The notes beneath the pieces were generated by a model. It was not told the origin of the DNA. It searched no databases and saw only the letters and a program-made list of their open reading frames with translations. From CBDCWO01 sp965223405 (lineage in GTDB: Bacteria > Bacteroidota > Bacteroidia > Chitinophagales > Saprospiraceae), in contig CBDCWO010000006.1 of the NCBI GenBank assembly GCA_965223405.1, forward strand, positions 4,154,001-4,218,000: a stretch of DNA of 64,000 bases, read 5' to 3'. Shown in pieces: positions 8,892 through 17,791 of the stretch (positions within the stretch are counted from its first letter, which is position 1; every line of letters starts with the position of its first letter). Both the position numbers and the translations under genes were made by a program.

Positions 8892-9268
8892 ATCTCCTCA
8901 AATAGGACAGTAGGAAATGTGCCAATTGAATCTGCTATATTTTAAAGGTTGATCAACATTATGCACCTGATACCTTTAAATTCCCCAATAACCGGTTAGA
9001 GATATTTCATTTAAGGATTGAATTCTCGATCCTCAAATTGAATCTTTTGCCATACAACCAAGTATTAAAGTCTTATAAAGAACAAATAACCAAGATTTAA
9101 ATTACGATGGATTTCTATACTTAAAAACTTAAAAAACTTTAAAAATAAGTGCTAATCAAAAGAGAAAGAGGTGAAAGATGCAAAATATAGTTCAATTATT
9201 GTCGGTAATTCCTTGGTTTAAACTGCTATTCATTTATTGAAAACTTTAATAATAATCTTCATTAAGAG

Positions 9269-9296
9269 GGTAACCTTTTTTAATTATTTGGTATGA
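9269..9296 (+). promoter_or_regulatory. Direct-repeat control motif, copy C
   Basis: GGTAACC at 9269 and GGTATGA at 9290 start 21 bp apart. The site ends about 38 bp before the start of the CDC-like gene at 9335. It shares the TAAGAGGGTAACC block with copy B. The rest of the 8892-9334 gap is AT-rich with no gene or hairpin that I can see. Confidence 0.6.
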
Positions 9297-9334
9297 ACTT
9301 AACAGTTATTAATTTTTAAATTAAATGTCATTAC

Positions 9335-10870
9335 ATGAGAATCTCAAACTCGGTGATCCTTATTATATTTATTTTCCATGTGATTCATATAAGTTGTGGA
9401 TCAGAAATGGAATTCCCTCAACTGGAAAAGCCTTTGATTGAAGAGGAGATACCTTTAACCTTGTTATCCTCTGAGCCTGAAAAGAAAATTAATGATTCTG
9501 TAAAATGTGTGACAGAATCTTTTGAATATGCTCCAGGCTATGATGAGCCTAACTTATATGACCCAACAAGTGATATAATTTACCCTGGTAGTATTTTAAA
9601 GGCAGAAAGCGTAACGGATGGATCATATGTCCCAATTATTGGCAACCGAAAACCTATTGTATTATCTATCAGCGATCCAAACACAGCTAATGGTGTTCTG
9701 AAGGAAATTGAATCACCATCTTTGTCTTCTGTTAGAAATGCCATTCAGGAATTTTTAAAGCAATCTCCAAAGGGATCTACAGGGTCCAATTTTACCTTAT
9801 CTGTGCGAGAAATATTCTCAGCCGAACACTTTAAATCTGAAATAGGTGGTAATTATGGTAACTTATTGGGAAGTATCAGTGGATCATTTAAGTATAGTGA
9901 TAACTCAATTTTGAGCAGATATATTTTGGAATTTACCCAAGTATATTACTCCATTGATATGGACCACTTAGAGCCCGGATTAGAGAATTTCTTTACAAAA
10001 CCGGTAAATAATTTAGGAAAATTTAGTCCTGTATACGTTTCTTCTGTTAAATATGGTCGAAAAGTGATACTAATTATTGAATCGCGAAGCCTTTCTTCCG
10101 GAATTTCCGCCCAACTGGAAGCTAGTTTTAAGTCCTTTTTCGGAAGCGGGGGGGTATCAATTTCAGCTGAATTAGACAATCTTATGAGTAATAAGAGCAT
10201 AAAAGCTCTGGTATTGGGAGGTGATAGTCAACAAGCCATTGAAGCAGTCCTAAACTTTGATAAACTATATGGATTCTTAATAAAAGGTGCAAACTATGGA
10301 CCCAATAGTCCAGGAGCACCTTTGAGTTATGCTTTAAGATTTGTTAATGATAATTCTATTGCAAAAATTGTAATAAAGTCAAAATTCCAGGCTAGAAAGT
10401 GTACAATCATTCCAGCTGAAATTTACACATTTAGACCAAAAGATATCATTCGTAGGTGTCCCAAACTCATAGGTGGTGATAGAGATTTTGTTGGTCATGG
10501 CCCAGATCAGAGATATGAGATAAAGTTTGCATATAATGATAAAAACCAAATAACAATCTGGTACACATTGCATTTAAGAGAAACAATTCAAGACCATTCA
10601 GAGGCAAAAGAGGAATGGACTAAATTAATCGGTCAAGTTCCCAAAGAATTTGATATATTAGGGTTAGAAACACAATTACAAATAAAAAATGAACAGAGAG
10701 ACAAGGATCATCAACGATGGATAGATTATCCGAAAAGAAAACCGAGTTTTGTCGATCGTATTGAGATAATGGGTGATACGAAGGGAAATGATATTGGCAA
10801 TTGCACCGCTGATGATTCTTATATTTCTATCTACTTTACCGATTGTCATGTTCGGGTTAGGAAGAAATGA
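9335..10870 (+). CDS. Cholesterol-dependent-cytolysin-like pore-forming lipoprotein (CDC/CDCL family)
   Basis: A 511-residue protein. Residues 1-20 are a hydrophobic export signal followed by Cys21 (HISCGSE), a plausible though imperfect lipobox. Residues about 75-350 match the CDC core in order: YPGSILKAESV (83-93), PIVLSI (107-112), FTQVYYSIDMD (200-210), PVYVSSVKYGRKVILIIES (232-250), ALVLGGD (291-297) and PGAPLSYALRF (326-336). Segments 160-190 and 252-285 are Gly/Ser-rich and correspond to the helical bundles that become membrane hairpins. Residues about 355-511 do not resemble CDC domain 4. I find no tryptophan-rich undecapeptide; instead there is a Cys-containing domain of unknown type (C356, C375, C490, C504). 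In the family, monomers assemble into large beta-barrel pores. Family membership is confident; target membrane and activity are unknown. Confidence 0.85.
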   Translation: MRISNSVILIIFIFHVIHISCGSEMEFPQLEKPLIEEEIPLTLLSSEPEKKINDSVKCVTESFEYAPGYDEPNLYDPTSDIIYPGSILKAESVTDGSYVPIIGNRKPIVLSISDPNTANGVLKEIESPSLSSVRNAIQEFLKQSPKGSTGSNFTLSVREIFSAEHFKSEIGGNYGNLLGSISGSFKYSDNSILSRYILEFTQVYYSIDMDHLEPGLENFFTKPVNNLGKFSPVYVSSVKYGRKVILIIESRSLSSGISAQLEASFKSFFGSGGVSISAELDNLMSNKSIKALVLGGDSQQAIEAVLNFDKLYGFLIKGANYGPNSPGAPLSYALRFVNDNSIAKIVIKSKFQARKCTIIPAEIYTFRPKDIIRRCPKLIGGDRDFVGHGPDQRYEIKFAYNDKNQITIWYTLHLRETIQDHSEAKEEWTKLIGQVPKEFDILGLETQLQIKNEQRDKDHQRWIDYPKRKPSFVDRIEIMGDTKGNDIGNCTADDSYISIYFTDCHVRVRKK

Positions 10871-11146
10871 TAAATATGGTAATTCAAAGGGCTAGTGTAT
10901 TCATTCATTTTCGAATTCTAAAAAGAAAATAGTTTATTGCTATCTCAATTTTGAAAATTCTACACTTTTTATATATTAAATTGTCAGATGATAACCGAGT
11001 TTATACTCAGAAATTAATCCTCAGGTAGTAATCTGCACCAATTGAGTCATCACACTTTAATCAAAAGCCTTGACAATCAATTTGTAGTAAATCTTCCTAC
11101 GATGTTAAGAATCTGTTAAGTACCCCAAAAAGGTCATTCTTTACGT

Positions 11147-11154
11147 TATTTTTG
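11147..11154 (+). promoter_or_regulatory. Candidate Bacteroidota -7 element upstream of DUF2911 gene
   Basis: TATTTTTG fits the Bacteroidota housekeeping -7 consensus TAnnTTTG and lies 42 bp before the start codon at 11196. A matching -33 TTG is not clear, so the call is tentative. It is the only feature I can name in the 325-bp gap 10871-11195. Confidence 0.35.
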
Positions 11155-11195
11155 CGCTGTTATTACAAACTTATCAAATCAAAAATTAGACAAAA

Positions 11196-12035
11196 ATGAA
11201 GAAATTATTGTTATCAATGGCCTTAATAGCTGGAGTTGCTTGGATGATGCAAGCCCAGATTCAAACCCCTTCACTTTCTCCAGGTGCAGAGCTAACTCAA
11301 AAAGTGGGACTGGTAGATGTGACAATTGAATATTCTCGGCCCTCTATCAGAGGACGTAAAATTATGGGTGACCTGGTTCCCTTTAATACTATTTGGAGGA
11401 CCGGTGCCAACCAAGCTACCAAATTTACATTTAGTGGTGATGTAAAGGTTGGAGGTCAAAAATTGAAAAAAGGAGCATATGCCGTTTTGACTAAGCCTGG
11501 TGAAAAAGAGTGGAAAGTAATGTTTTATGCCTTCGAGCAACCTGGATTTAATTCGTATGTCGAAAAAGAACCAACGGCTAGTTTTATGGTTAATTCTCAA
11601 AAACTGCCGATGACTATGGAATCCTTTACTATTGGAATAGGAAACTTAAGTGCCACCGGAGCGCAGGTATGGGTTATGTGGGAAAATACCATGGTAGGGT
11701 TCCCGATTGAAGTAAATACGGATAAAGCAGTAGAAGCCAGTATCAAAAGTGTAATGGCAGGCCCTTCTCAAAATGATTACTATGCTGCCGCCAGTTATTA
11801 TGAGCAAAATGATAAAAATTTGGAGACCGCCCTTGAATATATTAATAAAGCAATTGATATGGGGTATAAGAGATATTGGACTGTGGGTACAAAAAGTAAC
11901 ATTTTGAGTAAGCTGGGAAAAAAAGCCGAGGCCATCTCTGCTGCCAAAATGAGTGCGAAATTAGCTTCTGAAGCCGGAAATAAGGGATGGGTTAAAACCA
12001 TGGAAAAAAATATCATGGCCTGGAGCAAAATGTAA
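11196..12035 (+). CDS. DUF2911 domain protein, exported
   Basis: A 279-residue protein with a signal peptide (about 1-20, LLLSMALIAGVAWMMQAQ). Residues about 25-185 form a DUF2911 domain, recognisable by VDVTIEYSRPSIRGRKIMGD, LVPFNTIWRTGANQATKFTF and KLKKGAYAVLTKPG. The C-terminal 90 residues are helical and TPR-like (YAAASYYEQNDKNLETALEYI). DUF2911 proteins are abundant periplasmic or secreted proteins of Bacteroidota with no established biochemical function. The gene is monocistronic, bounded by a strong terminator at 12067. Family assignment is secure; the role is unknown. Confidence 0.9.
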   Translation: MKKLLLSMALIAGVAWMMQAQIQTPSLSPGAELTQKVGLVDVTIEYSRPSIRGRKIMGDLVPFNTIWRTGANQATKFTFSGDVKVGGQKLKKGAYAVLTKPGEKEWKVMFYAFEQPGFNSYVEKEPTASFMVNSQKLPMTMESFTIGIGNLSATGAQVWVMWENTMVGFPIEVNTDKAVEASIKSVMAGPSQNDYYAAASYYEQNDKNLETALEYINKAIDMGYKRYWTVGTKSNILSKLGKKAEAISAAKMSAKLASEAGNKGWVKTMEKNIMAWSKM

Positions 12036-12066
12036 ATGATAACCATTGAAAAAGAATGAGTATCAA

Positions 12067-12094
12067 AGAGCTGTCCCATCGAGACAGCTCTTTT
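12067..12094 (+). terminator. Rho-independent terminator after the DUF2911 gene
   Basis: AGAGCTGTC and GACAGCTCT form a perfect 9-bp stem around a 7-base loop, followed by TTT. It lies 31 bp after the stop of the DUF2911 gene and ends only 13 bp before the methyltransferase start, so part of it may lie within that gene's leader. Confidence 0.85.
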
Positions 12095-12107
12095 ACTTTC
12101 AGTCAGC

Positions 12108-12929
12108 ATGAGATTAACCCTCCGCAACCTATATTATTCTCTGCCGTTAAGATCGCGTTATGCGATCAGACGAATATTCTACTTACCTTATGATCTGTTT
12201 GTAAAAAGGACATATAACGACCTTAGAGTCCCTTCTAAAGGGAGAACTTTTACCGGTGGTGGTGATTTCATTAAAAAAGGTGAAAGCTTCTGTAATATTT
12301 TGCGTAACCAAACATTGCTTAAGCCTGATCATCGTGTGCTCGAAATTGGTTGTGGTTTGGGAAGAATGGCCTATCCGTTAACTCAATATTTGGATCCTGT
12401 CTCTGGTGGAAGTTATCACGGTTTTGATATTGTTGAAGAGGCCATTCGCTGGTGTAATCAGGAGATAAACGCGAAATATCCACATTTTGACTTTAGTCAT
12501 ATACCATTACACAACGACTTGTATCAATCTGCCGGAGCGGATGCATCCGGGTATGAATTCCCTTTTGCCGATTCTACTTTTAATAGAATTTTTGCAACCT
12601 CCGTATTCACCCATTTGTTACCCGCTGAGTTGGAAAACTACCTGCAAGAGTCTACTCGGGTTTTGCAAACCGGCGGTATGATGTTGTTTACATTTTTTGT
12701 AATGGATAAATCAGAAAAGCTGAAAAATTTTGATTTCCACCACGACTATGGACACTATTTATTAATGAGTAACAAAGTGAAAAGGGCAAATGTAGCTTAT
12801 CGCCAGGATTACCTCTTTGACTATTTGAAATCAAACCATTTGGAAATAGTACACTACAGCCCAGGTAGTTGGCAATATGGTCTAAATCCGTTAGATTTTC
12901 AGGATATCTTGGTTCTCCAAAAACTATAA
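12108..12929 (+). CDS. Class I SAM-dependent methyltransferase
   Basis: A 273-residue cytoplasmic protein with the Rossmann-like methyltransferase core at about residues 75-200. Motif I is VLEIGCGLGRMAYPL (SAM-binding glycine loop). The following acidic position sits in GFDIVEEAI, and the later FNRIFATSVFTHLL and VLQTGGMMLFTFF correspond to motifs IV-VI. The basic N-terminal segment (RNLYYSLPLRSRYAIRRIFYLPYDLF) is typical of methyltransferases near glycan or lipid biosynthesis genes, but no such genes are adjacent. The substrate cannot be inferred. Its stop codon overlaps the convergent thioredoxin-like gene by 6 bp. Confidence 0.82.
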   Translation: MRLTLRNLYYSLPLRSRYAIRRIFYLPYDLFVKRTYNDLRVPSKGRTFTGGGDFIKKGESFCNILRNQTLLKPDHRVLEIGCGLGRMAYPLTQYLDPVSGGSYHGFDIVEEAIRWCNQEINAKYPHFDFSHIPLHNDLYQSAGADASGYEFPFADSTFNRIFATSVFTHLLPAELENYLQESTRVLQTGGMMLFTFFVMDKSEKLKNFDFHHDYGHYLLMSNKVKRANVAYRQDYLFDYLKSNHLEIVHYSPGSWQYGLNPLDFQDILVLQKL

Positions 12930-13592
12930 GTCCAAATGGTACAACATCGACTTGATCGTGGACCGATGACGATAATTAGGATCAAAATGATAGTAAATAA
13001 TGGCCCCGCTTTGATCAACAACATAAGTTGCCGGCACCGGTAAGAAGGCATCCTTGGCATCGTTATTTTTGGCAATACTGCATCCGGTAGATTTTTCAAT
13101 CCTCTTATTATAAACATTGTTAACCCGAAATATTACATCGTAGGACTGCATGATCCTTCCCCCTTTGTCAGAAATCAATGGAAAGGATATTTTGGCTTTT
13201 TTTTCCATTTTGGCAATCCCATATTCTGATTCCGGAGAAATGGCCAGAAGATGCGCTCTTTCAGAAATAACCTCAATCGAATCTTGAATTTTCTTTAAAT
13301 ATCGATTGCAGATGCCACACCAGTTCCCTCGATAAAAAACTAAAATAACGGGTTTCTCTTTAAGTAATTTTTCGAGATGAATTTCATTTCCATTTTGGTC
13401 TTTAGCCTTAAAATCAGGAGCACTGGCTCCGACGACTAATCCATGCGGGATATGAGTAAGCGTATCCATTCCCATTTTGTATAAGTATTCATCATCAACA
13501 CGGAAAAATTCTTCAGAGGCCACTCCAATACCGGTTTGTGCAATGGCAGAGGTAGATAGTACTAATGCGAGCAAGAAAAAGAATTTGTTCAT
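12924..13592 (-). CDS. Exported AhpC/TSA-family thioredoxin-fold protein
   Basis: A 222-residue protein with a signal peptide (FFFLLALVLSTSAIAQ) and an AhpC/TSA thioredoxin-like domain. VVGASAPDFKAKDQNGNEIHLEKL is the peroxiredoxin opening. The active-site loop is VFYRGNWCGICNRYL, a CxxC pair resembling TlpA/ResA-type reductases more than peroxidatic TxxC sites. VPATYVVDQSGAIIYYHFDPNY is the conserved cis-Pro strand followed by the typical closing strand. It probably reduces or detoxifies in the periplasm. I chose the second of two close ATGs (13592) because the signal sequence starts there; 13601 is possible. It converges with the methyltransferase and overlaps its stop codon. Confidence 0.82.
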   Translation of the reverse strand: MNKFFFLLALVLSTSAIAQTGIGVASEEFFRVDDEYLYKMGMDTLTHIPHGLVVGASAPDFKAKDQNGNEIHLEKLLKEKPVILVFYRGNWCGICNRYLKKIQDSIEVISERAHLLAISPESEYGIAKMEKKAKISFPLISDKGGRIMQSYDVIFRVNNVYNKRIEKSTGCSIAKNNDAKDAFLPVPATYVVDQSGAIIYYHFDPNYRHRSTIKSMLYHLDL

Positions 13593-13762
13593 TTTAGTCA
13601 ATTTAGTCGTTAGAAGTAAAACGTAAACAATTCTAAGATATTCTGGTTTAGAAAGATAAAAATTTTACGATGGAAAATTGGTCTGCTCCAAGACCAATGA
13701 CGGACCCGATATCAAGTTGAATTTCAAAGCCGTGTCTATTAGTACCGTCTGTAAGTACTCGA

Positions 13763-14554
13763 CTATCGCTGGGAGTTAAAAAATGGAGTCCGGATCTGAA
13801 CTTTAGTACCGGTGTGTATTCCGTAGGTACATAAATCAATTATTTCGATGGATTGGTTAGTAATTTTTTGATTATACCATTTGGATTGATCTAAAATAAT
13901 TGAAATTTCATGATTAGCTTCTCTGGGGGTAAGCTTTGGAAATTTGCTCTGATCTATCTCACTTAAGATGTTTTGGTCGGATATTTCGATTTGCAGCATT
14001 TTCTGATGTGGACTTATATTGATCATTAATTGGGACTGATGAGTTTTAGTTGAAACACAGTTTAAGATGGCATTTTCCACAAACGGAAGTAAGATCAAAT
14101 TGGGAATTTTAATTTTACAATTGAGGAAAATAGGGTGGACATTAATCTGATAATCAAATGGGTGAGCATACCTTAATATTTCCAGCTGAATAAAGTCATC
14201 GAGGATTTCTATTTCCTGATCCAGATCTATCCTAGAATGATCAAACTTTTCCAGAGTACCACGGATAAACCGACTAAATATATTCAAATATTTCAGAGCT
14301 GGCTTTTCATGTTTTTCTGCAATCAGTTTTTGTATTGAATTAAAGGTGTTAAAGATGAAATGTGGGTTCATTTGTGCCTTGAAAACCTGATGTTCATTAT
14401 TGAAGAAGTTTGCCAGTAGTTTATGTGATTCATCACTTTTGCGGAATTGGAAGAAACTAAATTTAAATAGCGCAAGAATCATGGCAATTAGGACCACCAT
14501 TAAGGTCAGGAGTACCCAAATTTGACTTGCCGTAATCGATTCGAACGTGATCAT
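13763..14554 (-). CDS. LytS-type sensor histidine kinase, degenerate ATPase part
   Basis: A 263-residue protein with one N-terminal membrane helix (SQIWVLLTLMVVLIAMILALFKF), a His_kinase domain and a HATPase-like C-terminus. The phospho-acceptor block is intact (QMNPHFIFNTFNSIQKLIAE), and the N-box is recognisable as LLPFVENAIL. The G1 box, normally DNGIG, is replaced by SDQNILS, and the G2 glycines are not apparent, so ATP binding is doubtful. No response regulator is adjacent, unlike the complete system at 29.2-33.1 kb. ATG at 14554 is preferred to TTG at 14566. It may be a pseudo-kinase that signals through another kinase's dimer; that role is an inference. Confidence 0.78.
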   Translation of the reverse strand: MITFESITASQIWVLLTLMVVLIAMILALFKFSFFQFRKSDESHKLLANFFNNEHQVFKAQMNPHFIFNTFNSIQKLIAEKHEKPALKYLNIFSRFIRGTLEKFDHSRIDLDQEIEILDDFIQLEILRYAHPFDYQINVHPIFLNCKIKIPNLILLPFVENAILNCVSTKTHQSQLMINISPHQKMLQIEISDQNILSEIDQSKFPKLTPREANHEISIILDQSKWYNQKITNQSIEIIDLCTYGIHTGTKVQIRTPFFNSQR

Positions 14555-15065
14555 TCCAAATTTCAATTCACAGTTTCCGGAATAAATTAAAGTTGGGTTT
14601 TGTGAAAGTCTTTTTAAATCGTTTTATGAAAACCATTTTTTTCAATGCGAAGTTTTGTACTAATATCCGATTGGGATTTTCATCTAAGGGAATTTTCCCT
14701 AATCCTCATTTTTTGTTGTTGCCACGCCTGAAGGTAAAAAGTACAACTACCTACTGATATTAATGAGTGTGAAGATATATCTGGTCAAACTGATTTAATA
14801 ACTGGTATTGGAGTTTTGTAAACCAAATATTTTGAAACAAAGGAACAAATTACATTTATACTACACATACTACCAGTTAGTAAACCGATTCCAGCCACTT
14901 ATTAAATTACCTGATAATTTTCTTCAATAATCTCTGAAATTAGAGAGGTACAGAAACTTTGATATTTAAAGTAGCTGTAGGTAGAGGATGAGTTTTACCA
15001 AATGTGTTTTGAATACTTCATTGGGGATTCCAACTAATTGGCACATCCAAATTTAATTAAATCCT
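14555..15065. other. 511-bp intergenic region, no gene seen
   Basis: Divergent promoter region between the kinase gene and the 14-kb operon starting at 15066. I see no open reading frame with coding character, no RNA gene and no hairpin terminator. It must hold the promoters of both units, but no GGTAACC-type motif or clear TAnnTTTG box stands out. Confidence 0.5.
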
Positions 15066-15557
15066 ATGATGAAAACCTCAATTGTAATTCTGATTTTTTT
15101 GGGCGCTTCGAACTTATTGTTCAGTCAATTGGAACTGCCTCTTCAGGTATTGTGCATTGGTGGAGGTACGGTTGAGAACAACGACATAAAATTGGAATTT
15201 ACCATGGGTGAACCGGTAGCCGATTTGATCGAAAACAGCAATTTTTATATCAATCAAGGTTTCCAACAGGCCCACTTTGGAAATGTGGATTTGACTGTGC
15301 CCACGGTAATTATTAATTCAGGCTTGATAACCGTTTACCCCAATCCTATCAGAGATAGGATTTACATCCGGAATTCAGGAAATCTGAAGATCGATCGAAT
15401 TGCTTTCAGAGATATTTTGGGACAGACCTTATTGCGAATTGCCGGAAGTGGATCGCAAGAATCCATTCGGACGAATTCATTGCCAGCCGGTATTTATTGG
15501 ATGACTATTTATCTCTCTGACAGACCTCATGAATTGATAAAATTGATCAAAATTTAA
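15066..15557 (+). CDS. Small T9SS-sorted secreted protein
   Basis: A 163-residue protein with signal peptide (about 1-20, IVILIFLGASNLLFSQ). A short cargo follows, with the pattern VLCIGGGTVENNDIKLEFTMGEPV, found at the N-terminus of many short Bacteroidota secreted proteins. Residues about 85-163 form a type A sorting domain: ITVYPNPIRDRIYIRN, IAFRDILGQTLLR, LPAGIYWMTIY and a final KLIKI. It opens the five-gene operon ending at 29209. Its stop overlaps the next start by one base (TAATG), implying translational coupling. Confidence 0.88.
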   Translation: MMKTSIVILIFLGASNLLFSQLELPLQVLCIGGGTVENNDIKLEFTMGEPVADLIENSNFYINQGFQQAHFGNVDLTVPTVIINSGLITVYPNPIRDRIYIRNSGNLKIDRIAFRDILGQTLLRIAGSGSQESIRTNSLPAGIYWMTIYLSDRPHELIKLIKI

Positions 15558-17764
15558 TGATGAATATGAAACGTCTATGTCTCTTTCCCACATTCATGCT
15601 TGTCTTTTGTGGATTTTTCCATTTGGAGGCTCAGGAAGGCAGCCTTGGAGGATTTAAATATCAAGCAGTTGCTCGTGATGGCAGTGGAGTATTGTTGGCA
15701 AATAAATCCATGGGAATTCAATTAAGTATCGTAGATGAAGACGGTACTGAATACTATTCCGAAACGCATCACGTTACTACTTCTGATCTGGCGATATTTT
15801 CTATTAATGTAGGAATAGGGGAGACCTCCTCCGGTTCGTTAAAAGATATTCCCTGGGGAAAAGGAATGTTAAACCTGAAAGTAGCAGTAGATCCTACCAA
15901 TTCGGGAGAATACACTGTAGTAGGCATGAGTCCAATATTAGGTGTCCCATATGCCTTGTATGCGGCAAATGCCGGCAGTGTCAATACGGATGAGGATCCG
16001 GATCCGACCAATGAATTACAATCATTAGTTGTCGATGGAGACCAAGTCTACCTTTCCGGAGATACCATTGGAACCATATTGAATATATCTCAAATAATTG
16101 AAGAATACAACCAAACCATAGCAGGAGACTGGGATACTCTGAACGAAATCCAGACCTTGATTTTAACTGATAGTCTATTAAGTTTGTCCAAAGGAGGTGG
16201 CAGTGTGGTTCTTCGATTTGAACGTATAGTTGGGAATATTGATACCTCCTTTAGTAATGAAATACAAACACTCACTAAAAGCGGAAATCAAATTGAACTT
16301 AGCAAGGGAGGAGGATCGGTCGAGGACGAGGTCAATGATGCCGATGCAGACCCGGTCAATGAGCTTCAAAATCTGACCCAATCGGGCGATACGATCTTTT
16401 TATCCGGAGGAGGGGGTATGGTAATCTTAGGAGACCGGGATGCAGACTCCGGCAATGAACTACAGACATTGAGCAAAAATGGTAATCAAATCATGCTTAG
16501 TCAGGGTGGAGGGACAGTGATTGATGAGGTCAACGACGGTGATACCAGTGGGACCAATGAATTACAGACTATTTCGCAAAATGGGAATGACATTACACTC
16601 TCCAATGGAGGAGGTACGGTAACAGTGACCGAAGGTGACGCAGATCCGACCAACGAAATTCAAACTCTGGCCAAAAATGGAGATCAAATTATCCTAAGCA
16701 AAGGTGGTAAAAGCGTAACCGACCGGTATGAAGACGATGATGCAGATCCAACCAATGAGATCCAGACGCTTTCAAAAAATGGAGACAATGTGTCTTTGTC
16801 CCAAGGAGGAGGAACCGTTTCAATCGAAGATGATGATGCCAATCCTCAAAATGAATTACAAACCTTATCCTTAAATGGCAATACCTTAAATATCTCTAAC
16901 GGAAATTCTGTAAATTTAAATAGTATATCGGATGGAGACAGTGATCCCACAAATGAGTTACAAACTTTGTCCGTTAACAATAATTCTATTTCCATTTCGG
17001 GTGGGAATACGGTCAATCTGCCATCTTATTGGGTATTTGAGCCCGGTGATCCGATCGAAGGAATTCCGGATGAAATTGATGCCGATTACCAGATTAAAGC
17101 TCCTGCATTGCAAATAGAAGGTGGACCAACCATAAAAAGTACGGGAATTCAAAGTACAGATGCCATTACCATTTTTAACAACAGTTATTACGTAAAAACG
17201 AACAATTCCCAGAATCGTATCCGGCAGTGGATTTCGAGTGGAGCAGGGGTAGCTGTCTATTATGGTCCGAATAATAATCAGAATGTTGTTATCAAGGGCA
17301 ACTCTGGAAATCGTAATAACGGTCAGGTATCTGTGTATGATCAGAATAATTCTATCCAGGCATCCCTGTATGTGAATACGTCAAATCAAGGCGTTGTGAC
17401 GGCAGATGTTAAGAATTTTCATATGGACCATCCGGAGTTATCAGAACATCAGATTTGGTATGCCTCGCTGGAAGGGCCAGAAGCTGCAGCATATGCCCGT
17501 GGACAAATAAAAATAGTCAATGGAGAAGTGTCTGTTGTTTTTCCAGACCATTTCGTACAGGTTGCTAACACCAAAGGCATGACCATTGTACTGACCCCTC
17601 ATTCAGCAGATTCTAAGGGTCTTGCTGCTATTGAAAGGACATCCAAGGGCTTCAAGATAAAAGAGCTCTTCCAGGGACAAGGCAACTATATGGTCGATTG
17701 GGAAGTCAAATCAATCAGAAAGGGATTTGAAGATTACCAGGTAATTCGCAAAAAAGAAAAATAA
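15557..17764 (+). CDS. Exported fibre-like protein with ten NE(L/I)QTL repeats
   Basis: A 735-residue protein. A signal peptide (about 4-25) precedes an N-terminal fibre-type domain (GFKYQAVARDGSGVLLANK to GVPYALYAANAG, about 32-138). Residues about 150-490 hold ten repeats of roughly 23 residues plus acidic linkers. Each reads approximately DADPTNE(L/I)QTLSKNGNxIxLSxGGGTV, with Asp-rich linkers that could bind calcium. The last 240 residues contain a fibre tail, including a segment like ones in collar and chaperone regions (HQIWYASLEGPEAAAYARGQIKI). Repeats this regular suggest a beta-helical or beta-solenoid shaft. It lacks a sorting domain; its neighbour at 15066 has one. A surface fibre role is inferred, with no enzymatic motif visible. 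Confidence 0.78.
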   Translation: MMNMKRLCLFPTFMLVFCGFFHLEAQEGSLGGFKYQAVARDGSGVLLANKSMGIQLSIVDEDGTEYYSETHHVTTSDLAIFSINVGIGETSSGSLKDIPWGKGMLNLKVAVDPTNSGEYTVVGMSPILGVPYALYAANAGSVNTDEDPDPTNELQSLVVDGDQVYLSGDTIGTILNISQIIEEYNQTIAGDWDTLNEIQTLILTDSLLSLSKGGGSVVLRFERIVGNIDTSFSNEIQTLTKSGNQIELSKGGGSVEDEVNDADADPVNELQNLTQSGDTIFLSGGGGMVILGDRDADSGNELQTLSKNGNQIMLSQGGGTVIDEVNDGDTSGTNELQTISQNGNDITLSNGGGTVTVTEGDADPTNEIQTLAKNGDQIILSKGGKSVTDRYEDDDADPTNEIQTLSKNGDNVSLSQGGGTVSIEDDDANPQNELQTLSLNGNTLNISNGNSVNLNSISDGDSDPTNELQTLSVNNNSISISGGNTVNLPSYWVFEPGDPIEGIPDEIDADYQIKAPALQIEGGPTIKSTGIQSTDAITIFNNSYYVKTNNSQNRIRQWISSGAGVAVYYGPNNNQNVVIKGNSGNRNNGQVSVYDQNNSIQASLYVNTSNQGVVTADVKNFHMDHPELSEHQIWYASLEGPEAAAYARGQIKIVNGEVSVVFPDHFVQVANTKGMTIVLTPHSADSKGLAAIERTSKGFKIKELFQGQGNYMVDWEVKSIRKGFEDYQVIRKKEK

Positions 17765-17791
17765 TCAGCCACACATCGAATTATTAACAAC

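Noticed and set aside
5172..9296. Canonical -33/-7 Bacteroidota promoters as explanation of the shared motif
   Set aside because: The half-sites do not fit TTTG or TAnnTTTG, and the exact 21-bp spacing of two similar half-sites suits a protein-binding site better.
9335..10870. MACPF (perforin) family instead of CDC
   Set aside because: The order of motifs (YPG..LKA, FTQVYYSID, PVYVSSVKYGR, ALVLGGD, PGAPLSY) is specific to the CDC branch; the MACPF signature is not seen.
13648..13839. 63-residue minus-strand frame overlapping the kinase end
   Set aside because: Out of frame shadow with no family features; the kinase already has a normal C-terminus.
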